Assembly (NCBI RefSeq): GCF_001625195.1
Contig: NC_054390.1
Coordinates: 5,553,222 to 5,617,221, forward strand
Direction of reading: 5' to 3'
Source of the DNA: Drechmeria coniospora
Lineage: Eukaryota > Ascomycota > Sordariomycetes > Hypocreales > Ophiocordycipitaceae
DNA length: 64,000 nt
The translations under genes and the position numbers were made by a program. Positions 56,498 to 64,000 of the stretch are shown one piece after another (the first letter of the stretch is position 1; each line of letters opens with the position of its first letter). The notes under the pieces are model-generated. The model was not told the origin of the DNA. It worked only from the letters and a program-made list of their open reading frames with translations, and did no database searches.

Positions 56498-57469
56498 ATG
56501 TGGCGTTATCGGAACAAGCGTGTGCGCGAGGTCGCCATGGGCGCTGTCGTTTTCGTCGTCACCGTCCTCCACTTTCTCTACATGGCCTCCTACGCCCTCG
56601 ACTTCCTCGGACCGACCATGTCCCCAGCGGCCTACGTCTTCTACGCTACCGCCAACGCCTATGCTTGCTCGGCCGTCATCAACATCCACCGGCTGCGTCA
56701 CCGTTTCAACACGAGGCATCGCATCGTCGTCCTCGTCTCCGAGGACGTCTCGCCCGAGTACCTCGACCTCTTCGCCGGCCTGAACGCGACGGTGCTCCAT
56801 CAGACGCCGCCACAGCTACCCGACGGGGGCTCCTACTACTACAAGGACTGCCTCCTCAAGCTGGTGGCTTTCAAGATGCATCTGCTGGACCCGACCGTCC
56901 AACGGCTGCTCGTCCTCGACTCGGACCAGCTCATCGTCCGCAACATCGACTTCATGCTCGATCGCCGCTTGACCGACGACGTCGCCGCGCCGTCTGCCTA
57001 CTGGCTGGCGCCCGGAACCTTGGCCAGCACCTGCATGCTCATCCAGCCGAACCCGACGCTCTGGGAAGAGGTCGAGGGCGCCATCAACACCACGTCGGCC
57101 CAGCATTACGACATGGACATCTTCAACGATCTCTTCGCCCATCGTGCCCGCCGGCTCTCCGGAAGCTACGTCACGCTCAACAGCCACTGGGAAGACCGAA
57201 CGGTGCCCACCTGGTTCACGACCGATCGAAACGTGACCTTCCCCGCCGACGCATGGGCCCGGGACGCCTCGGACGACGAGCTGGACGAGCTGTACAACAA
57301 TCAAACCGACATCCTGCACTACACCGCCGTTGGCAAGCCGTGGATGTGGTCGACGGAACAAACTAAGCTGAAGCGACCAGACGCCCATCCCGTTCTCTTT
57401 CACCAATGGTCCCAATGGCGCATTTTAGCCTCGGAATTGTGCCCCAACGGCTTCATCAGCGTCATTTGA
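56498..57469 (+). CDS. GT8-like glycosyltransferase (GlcNAc- or glucosyl-transferase type)
   Basis: Intronless, 323 residues. The N-terminal MWRYRNKRVREVAMGAV and a hydrophobic span (VVFVVTVLHFLYMASYALDFL) form a signal anchor for the Golgi. The glycogenin-like GT8 fold follows: AYACSAVINIHRLRHRF, HRIVVLVSEDV, and the metal-binding D-x-D in LLVLDSDQLIVRN. C-terminal blocks are MDIFNDLFAH, LNSHWEDR, ILHYTAVGKPWMW and a final HPVLFHQWSQWRI segment. Fungal relatives are GlcNAc or glucose transferases acting on N- or O-glycans (for example Gnt1-type). The donor cannot be determined here. Its divergent neighbour encodes a GH125 mannosidase, so both may act in glycan processing. Confidence 0.88.
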   Translation: MWRYRNKRVREVAMGAVVFVVTVLHFLYMASYALDFLGPTMSPAAYVFYATANAYACSAVINIHRLRHRFNTRHRIVVLVSEDVSPEYLDLFAGLNATVLHQTPPQLPDGGSYYYKDCLLKLVAFKMHLLDPTVQRLLVLDSDQLIVRNIDFMLDRRLTDDVAAPSAYWLAPGTLASTCMLIQPNPTLWEEVEGAINTTSAQHYDMDIFNDLFAHRARRLSGSYVTLNSHWEDRTVPTWFTTDRNVTFPADAWARDASDDELDELYNNQTDILHYTAVGKPWMWSTEQTKLKRPDAHPVLFHQWSQWRILASELCPNGFISVI

Positions 57470-58757
57470 CGTCACACGCGACTGTTGCCGTTGCCGACCA
57501 TTCTCTTCGACGACCATGCGCACGTACTTGCGCTTGCGCGAACCAAACCGCCGGCATGCATCAATCAAGTGTTTTGACTCGCTCACGTGACGTCATCGCG
57601 CCTTGTGAAGAGATGGTCTGCCGAGATGAACATTTCCTTGTCCGAGTGCGCATTCATACCCGTTGAGACGTTTAGACGAACGAAGCCGGCCCACCCCGGC
57701 AGCCGAAACGGCCGAAACGTTCTTCGTCACGGCACAGGCGTATGCTCGGAGCGACAGGCGCCGGGCACATGCATGCCCGAAAGCCTGTACCCGGTGCCGA
57801 TATTTCACCGTCGTCGTTGCCAAGCGAGTGCGACCTCGGGTTGCGTGGAGGACTCCGACCAAGGGGAAGCGGACGACGGGCGACCCGGCGGTGGGGAGGA
57901 GCTTGGCGGAGGCGCGCTTGTTCGCCTTCACATGGCCCTGATTCGGGATCGCCGTCATCCAGCATTGCTGTCACTCGAATAGCCGTCATTGGCCTTCTCT
58001 CACGCATTGTCGTCTCCGCATAACTTGCTTTACCTCAGTACACACCACACGTGAGCATGGATCATGCATCGATGGTTCCATGCTTTACCAGTGCTCTTGC
58101 GTTGTCGGTACCCGGCGCCGCGGCCGATCGAGCTCAGCCTGACCCTGGCCGTGTTGTATCGACGATGCCCAAGGATCTCCCACAATATCATGTCGTGTCC
58201 CCATTGTGGACTTTTCGTCGCTCATGACGCGCCGCATCGTTCGGAGCCCCCGGATCCCAATTGAAGCCATGCTTGAGTTGCGTTCGCGCCATGACCTACT
58301 TCCACGACGACTGCCACGCATGTGGGGAAGCTCCTGTCTGTCAAGCTCGCCGAAGTTCTCTCGCCTGTGAAGCTTTGGAGGATGGTTGGTTCGGACAAGC
58401 ATTCGAACCATGTGGCAGCATGCATTTTCATCCTTTGCGTTTGAGCGGGAGCTGGCGACGGAGCTCACCAAGCAACAACCCCTTCATACACCGCTACCCC
58501 TTGGTTTCCACCGCCTTGTGACAAGGTTTGTAGCAGATGCTCGACACAGAACTTTTGCGAATGCAGTCCTCGTGCGTCGCTATATATATCACTGCATCAT
58601 CCCGTGTGGTTCGACCTCCCATCAGCCTCATCGCCTTCGCCATAGATTCAATATTCCTTCACTTCTCGGTTAAGATCGCGCCAGCTGCATTTCCGATTAA
58701 GAAAACCTCGCTCCTTGGGTAATTGTGCAGGCACAATTTCATTCGTTTAATATCCAG
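57470..58757. other. Intergenic region upstream of the Egh16-like gene
   Basis: About 1.3 kb containing the 3' flank of the GT8 gene and the promoter of the Egh16-like gene. Open frames lack recognisable motifs. No notable repeat. Confidence 0.5.
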
Positions 58758-60606
58758 ATGCCTTCCTCCCTGTACGCCCTCGCGGCATGCTCTCTCCTTG
58801 CCTCGGCCAGTGGTCATGTGGTATTACTCAATGCGCAGGGACTCCCGAATTCCTCGGCGAGCGTAGGGTTTGGAGGTGAGCAACGCCCTCAACCAACGTC
58901 GACGAGCAAGCTCTGATCTCTCCAAAGTTGATCCCGCCATCGCCCGGAACTGTATTACCATAAACCCGTGTCAGCAGGACACGACCATCATCCGCGACGC
59001 CGAAATCACGGCCAACATCGTCAACCAGTGCGGCCGAACAGAGTTGACGGGAAACATCGATGTCGGGGAGAACACGGAGAACGCGCTCGCCGCGAACCAG
59101 GTGACCCAGGTTCAGGCTGGTAGCGAGATCACCTTGACCATGCATCAGGTCAACGCCGACGGCGCCGGCCCATTCTTCTGTGATATTGACCAGACGGGCA
59201 ACACAGGTCTGAACCTTCAGGTGAGGAGACTCCTTGTTACCATGTCAGCGGCGGAGGGGAGCTGACACGTTGAAGAATCTAACCGTGACGAACAATGTTG
59301 AGGGGACAAACGGCCTATCCCAGGCCAAGACGAAAGAGTCCAACATTACGATACAAATGCCCAATGACTTGGCTTGCATCGGGGGTACGTGCTCCGTCCT
59401 GTGCTGGAAGTCGAGTTTTGCCTGACGACCGAGATAGCCTCGACCGGCAACGTATGTACCGTCCGTTGTCGAAACAATGCCGTGGCGGGACCGTTCGGGG
59501 GTTGCTTCGCCGTCCAGCAAGTGGATACGCAGGCAAAGGCCAACACGCCCGGCAACATTCAAACGGGAGACAACCTGGAGCCAATCTTGAACCAGGTGCA
59601 GAGGAACCAGGCGGATTTCAAGGCGTCGGTAGATGCCAACGAGAGGGCGAGCACCGACGAAGCCCAGCAGAACCTTGCCGGTGTTAATGCAATCCTGAGC
59701 AACACGGTAGTGAGTGCCCTCTTCCCGCAGGAGACGCCAAGCGTTGACTTGGGGGGCAATGCCGCACAGCAAAACCAGGCGGCCAACAACCAGAATGGCG
59801 GCCAGAGAAACCAAAACGGGAACGGAGGCAACAGGGGCCAGGGCAACAATCAAAACGGAGGCAACCAAGGTAACAACCAGAACGGACGCGGCCGAGGCAA
59901 CAACCAGAACGGACGCGGTCAAGGCAACAACCGAAACGGAGCCAACAACGGAGCCAACCAAGCCAATAACCAAAACGGAGGTGGAAAGGGAAACAACCAG
60001 AACGGAGGTGGTCAAGGAAACAACCGAAATGGAGGGGTCCAGGGCAATAACCAGAACGGAGGTGGTCAAGTCAACAACCAGAATGGAGCCAAGCAAGCCA
60101 ATAACCAAAATGGAGCCAAGCAAGCCAATAACCAGAATGGAGCCAAGCAAGCCAATAACCAGAATGGAGCCAAGCAAGCCAATAACCAGAATGGAGCCAA
60201 GCAAGCCAATAACCAAAATGCAGTTGGCCAGGGAACCAACCAAAACGGTCAAGTTGCAAGCCAAGCTGGTCAAGTCAACGGTCAGGCTGGTGGCCGAGGG
60301 GGGAAGCAGGGCGGTCAAGCCGGTGCCCAAAATGGACGTCAGGGAGGAAACCAAGGGGGAAACCAAGGGGGAAATCAAGGTGGCCGTAGCGGTCAGGGCA
60401 ACGGCCAAAACGGCGTCCGGGGTGGAAGTCAGGGGACTCCGAGCAATAGGGTCAACAGCCAAGGTGCAGGTCAAAGCCAAGGTAGCCAGGCTGGTGGCAA
60501 AAGCTCTCAGGATAATGGAAAGCAAGTTGCGGGCGGACAAGGAGGAGCCAATGGAAACTCGCTGGCGAGGAGGGTGAATGGAAGGATGAGAAGGTACATG
60601 GAGTAG
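58758..60606 (+). CDS. Egh16-like secreted protein (Gas1/Mas3 group) with extended Asn/Gly/Gln-rich tail
   Basis: Exons 58758-58875, 58928-59220, 59276-59384 and 59438-60606 give 562 residues. Signal peptide residues 1-19 end ASASG, and the mature protein would begin HVVLLNAQG. The Egh16-like domain (PF11327), about residues 20-220, shows conserved segments INPCQQDTTIIRDAEI, NIDVGENTENALAANQVTQV, HQVNADGAGPFFCDIDQ, LTVTNNVEGTNGLSQAK, PNDLACIG joined to STGNVCTVRCRNN, then GPFGGCFAVQQ. Relatives in Magnaporthe and Blumeria are expressed at host penetration and act at the fungal surface. From about residue 285 to 555 the tail is almost wholly N, G and Q with some K/R, including five tandem GAKQANNQN units. 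It ends in a basic, tail-like LARRVNGRMRRYME. No GPI-like signal is seen. Confidence 0.92.
60085..60219 (+). repeat. Five 27-base in-frame tandem repeats in the Egh16-like tail
   Basis: Units start at 60085, 60112, 60139, 60166 and 60193, each encoding GAKQANNQN (about residues 390-434). They differ only at synonymous or single positions (CAG/CAA). Less regular NNQNG-type repeats extend upstream to about 59790. Confidence 0.95.
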
Positions 60607-61286
60607 GAAACAGGATCAATATCGGGTCGGATCGGAATGGTGGAGACTGAAGGTAGGTTGTTTACCATGTGATGGGTAAGTGGCCAACATCTGGTGAAGT
60701 GAGGTATCCGGAGAGAAGAGGGGTTGGGGAAGCGAGCATAGCATGTATGAATGGCGTGGATAAAACTGCAACTGGCATTGGCGCCCCTTGAAACTTGTGA
60801 CATCAAGTATTGAAAATGTGACACCGAGTATTAAAACCCGCTGTTCTCGCTGCCGAGTCGCCCAGATACATATGACGAAAAGGACGGGTCTTTTTGGGGA
60901 ATATTATACCGTACAGTCACTTGAAATTATTCAATGCAAAAAGTATGGTATTGCTCAGCTGAATCCAGGGCGATGAAGCACGAAATGAATGGGAAACGGA
61001 CGTGTTGGGGATTGTACGCGACAACTGAGATAAACACGTTTCACAATTCTGACGGATAGTTTGATGGATGAAATCGCGGAGCTTCATTCTACTTATGCAG
61101 ATGCCATCCCTCCGACCCGTCTATTTGGAGGTTGCACTGTACGCAACAGCTGAAATAAATAAGCTATACAGTTCTGACGGATTGCATGATGAATACAAAT
61201 GCGGAGCTTCATTCCACTCATGTGGATGCTATCCCTCCGAACCATCCGTAGTAGTCCACTCTCCAGGGGATTTGGCGAGGTGCATT
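60607..61286. other. Convergent 3' intergenic region
   Basis: About 0.7 kb between the Egh16-like gene (+) and the second sugar transporter (-). A near-duplicated phrase, CTTCATTC-x-ACTTATG/CTCATG with ATG-CCATCCCTCCGA, occurs near 61081-61112 and again near 61207-61238. No gene is seen. Confidence 0.5.
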
Positions 61287-63188
61287 TTAACGGGACTCGG
61301 AACTTGCTCCGTCACACGACGCACCTTTTTGCTCCTCGTCGTCGCTTCCTGCGCCGGTTCGTACTTCCTGCTGAAAGACGCTCGTGTCCCAGTCGCTAGA
61401 CTTGATGGCATTGACACGACGAACGTACATGGTATCAATCTCCTCGAGGGTGCGGTCCTTTGACTCGATGACGAAAAAGAAAACGATGACGACGAGAGCG
61501 GCGCAGCAACCGGCAAAGATGAGGCCGTACAGGTAGTCGATCTTGTCGGTGATGAAGCGCGTAAAGAAGGAGATCATGCTACAACGAAAAGGTAACCGTG
61601 TCAGCAGAGGCACCGCGACGAGAATTGTCCAACGGAGGAGCGGCACGTACAAATTCCAGAACCAGTTCGAGGCCGTCGCAAGGCCCATGCAGGCGCTTCT
61701 GTATCGAATAGGATACAGCTCCGAGTTGACCGTCCACACAAGCGGTCCCCAGCTGACGGCAAAGGCGGCAATGGCGAGGCAAGAAAAGGCAACAAGTGCC
61801 GATCCTGCCTTGGGCGTGAGGAGGGGATCATTGTGGTCCAGGGCGAATTGGCCGACAAAGGCGTAGACTCTAGGTTGGAGGTCAGTTTCGTGGTGCATCA
61901 GCACACGGGGACGAGCTTCGAAAAAAACACTTACAGGAAACAGACCATCATCCACGCGGCACCAGCCATGAGGGTGACGCGACGTCCGAAACGCTTGATG
62001 ATCCACAAGCCGATAATGGTGCAGAAGACGTTGACGGATCCGAGGATGATCTGGGTCACATAGCTATCGCTGATCCCCGTAGCCGCAAACACGGTTGTGC
62101 CAAAGTAAAAGAAGAAGTTGGCGCCCGTCAGCTGCTGGCCGGCCTGCAGGGTGATGCCCAAGATGGTGCGGTGCAACATGCGCGGGCCGGTGAAGATTTC
62201 GATCCAACGGAAGTCGGCCGTGCTCTCGCTCTCCTCATCCATCTTGTTCTGGATGTCGGCGATCTGGTGGTTGACGCCGTCCGAATCAGGAGCGAGGCCG
62301 GACAAGGCAGCAATGGTTTGTCGAGCCTCCTCGATCTTGCCGCGGCTGTAGGCATACCGCGGGCTCTCCGGAAGCAACAGGATGCCGCTTCCCAGAGCCA
62401 AGGCCCAGGCAAAAGTCAGGCCGTTGGGGATTCTCCAGGCGGCGCTGGAGTCCTTCATCTGGGTTCCCCAGTTGACCATCTCGGCCGTCCAGATGCCGAG
62501 GGTGATGAGGAGCTGGTACGACGAGACGACGACGCCGCGGATCACGGCCGGCGTGCTCTCGGACTGATACATGGGCACGACAACCGACAAAGAACCGATG
62601 CTCAGGCCGGTCACGAGACGGCCGAGGGCAAATTGGATCCAATGCGTCGACGAGGATATCTCGATGGCGGTGCCGACGCAGGTGAAGAAGGCTGAGGCCG
62701 ATATCGAGAGGCGACGGCCAATCAGATCGGCCATCTTTCCGGCAATGAGGGCACCGAAGAGAGCGCCGATGCTCATCATGCCGACGATGGTGCCTTGGCG
62801 TGCGGCACTGAAGGTGTACCTGCCATCGGCTTGAAGTTCACCGAACCGGCTGGCGTAGTCGTTCATGAGGAAGAAGCCAGAGATTTGGCCGCTGCAACGG
62901 TCCCAAGTCAGCCCCGCGTACACGCACTCAACAAATCAACAAACGTCATGTAGATGAATGAATAGGCATTCATCTATACGCCACCACGGCCGATGACTTT
63001 GCGCTTGTCCGTACGTACCTGACATATCCGAACATGAATCCGCCAAGACTGGCGACTGCACCAAGCACACAGGCCAGCAAAGTGATCTTTTCCTCGAGCG
63101 CAGCTCCCGGCTTGTAGCCATCTCTGCTGTCCTCCGAAACCTGGTCGGCCGGAGGCGAGGATTTCTGGCGTTTCTTAAACACCCCCAT
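61287..63188 (-). CDS. MFS sugar transporter, second hexose-type porter
   Basis: Four exons (63188-63019, 62891-61935, 61869-61651, 61578-61287) give 545 residues in consistent phase. Sugar porter signatures: GGFMFGYVSGQISG in the first span, DLIGRR, PMYQSESTPAVIRG, PESPRYAYSRGK, QQLTGANFFFYFGTT, FGRRVTL and WTVNSELYPIRYRSACMGL. The C-terminus has the RTLEEIDTMYV sugar-porter tail. It is different enough from the transporter at 24.5 kb to be a paralogue rather than a duplicate. It probably carries a monosaccharide across the plasma membrane. Substrate is unknown. The N-terminus is short (about 38 residues before the first span), and the start is the first ATG in exon 1. Confidence 0.9.
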
Positions 63189-64000
63189 GATGCTCTTGTC
63201 GTGCGCGTTCGTCCAAAGTGCTTGCAAAATATGCCGCTTTCCTGGTCGCAGATGAGGGGAGAGAGACGGGGGCGGGATCCGGGGAACAAGGGGAAGTTGG
63301 GGAAAGGCTCATGCAGCAACGCAGTGAGAGCAATGCATGGGCGAAACCGGGAGACATGGATGGATATGATTTGCTTTTCAAGGATGGATGGTACTCGAAC
63401 AAAGTACAAAGGTCACGAAAGCCGCTCACGAAGGCCGAATTGGTCTTTGAGGACGGACAGTACCAAACTTCAGTGTGGATCTCTGCAATAATGGCCCCAG
63501 TTCTGTTCATTGCGAGTCGTGAAGACCCCTCCTAACTGGCCGCTCAGAGGCCAACGGGCCGGATCAAATGGACCTATCTTTGCTTGCATCCAGGCTTGTC
63601 GGGGGTCTGCCGCGGTGCCTCGAAAGGCTGGACGACAGCCAACAACAATTTCAGAGTCCATGGCTATGCGAAAGAGGGAGCGAGCGAGCACGACGCCAGA
63701 GATCGGCATCGAGATGTATGCGTCAGTACGTACGAGTATTCATTACATGTAGCATCACCAAGAATAACGTCGTCGAAACTTTGCTGTTCCCCTCCCTCAC
63801 TGAGAAATTGGAAGGTCAAATTTTTCAAGAAGGGCCGATGAGCAGCGCGGAATGGTGAAGAATGGTGGAGTGGTTGCAGAGCTCGGAGAAGCGCAGCACA
63901 AGACCCGAGATCTCCGCTCCACCGGGCTCCACCCGGACCAAGCTTCGGGTGTCTTGCTTGTTCGACGGCGCCGTCTACCATCGTCGTTCAATGGGCTCAG
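63189..64000. other. 3' edge of window, upstream of the sugar transporter
   Basis: This would contain the transporter promoter on the minus strand. No gene that continues off the edge is recognised; the open frames at the end lack domain-like composition. Confidence 0.45.

Noticed and set aside
59245..60540. 431-codon antisense frame with repeated GSILVIGLL segments, looking like a membrane protein
   Set aside because: It is the complement of the Asn/Gly/Gln tail of the Egh16-like gene, which has signal peptide, domain and splice sites on the plus strand.

Overview
The window looks like nuclear DNA from a filamentous ascomycete. The evidence is short spliceosomal introns (about 45-120 bases, GTANGT-type donors and CAG/TAG acceptors), a Zn(II)2Cys6/fungal_trans regulator, an Egh16-like secreted protein, GUP1, RLP24, an Mtm1-type carrier and a tRNA-Tyr with a small anticodon-loop intron. 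Gene content and GC-rich, C-ending codons fit Sordariomycetes, most likely Hypocreales. Genus cannot be read from the sequence alone. I see no CRISPR array, prophage, bacterial operon or intact transposon.

Layout. 2.1-5.2 kb: Zn2Cys6 regulator (+). 6.1-11.0 kb, all on the minus strand: a mitochondrial TMEM70/TMEM186-like membrane protein, a DsbA-like thioredoxin-fold protein and a cytochrome P450. 11.0-15.4 kb: gene-poor stretch with simple repeats. 15.4-20.3 kb: ZIP zinc transporter (+), a 2-oxoglutarate/Fe(II) oxygenase (-) and FRG1 (+). 20.3-24.5 kb: gene-poor. 24.5-26.4 kb: hexose-type MFS transporter (+). 27.0 kb: tRNA-Tyr. 27.9-28.5 kb: a weakly supported hypothetical gene (-). 28.5-33.0 kb: gene-poor. 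33.0-36.2 kb: GUP1 (+) converging on a multi-pass membrane protein (-). 36.2-41.9 kb: gene-poor, GTAC-rich, with a 23-base minisatellite. 41.9-63.2 kb is gene-dense: a conserved fungal protein of unknown function (+), the F-box protein Hrt3/Pof7 (-), RLP24 (-) divergent from MTM1 (+), a WDR89-like WD40 protein (+), a GH125 mannosidase-like type II membrane protein (-), a GT8-like glycosyltransferase (+), an Egh16-like secreted protein with a long Asn/Gly/Gln tail (+), and a second MFS sugar transporter (-).

Functional themes. Most genes are housekeeping: ribosome biogenesis (RLP24, FRG1), mitochondrial function (the Mtm1 carrier and the TMEM70-like protein), GPI-anchor lipid remodelling (GUP1) and SCF ubiquitin ligation (Hrt3). 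A second theme is carbohydrate and surface biology: two sugar transporters, the GH125 and GT8 proteins on either side of one intergenic region, and the Egh16-like protein. I do not see a secondary-metabolite cluster around the P450.

The most unusual material is non-coding. Intergenic islands are saturated with GTAC-centred motifs (AAGTAC, GTACTTG and the palindrome-forming TACTCCGTA/TACGGAGTA), including a 26-base perfect palindrome and several inverted repeats. Exon boundaries below were chosen by eye from splice signals and reading-frame continuity. Each listed multi-exon gene sums to a whole number of codons. Family names come from recognised motifs, not database searches.
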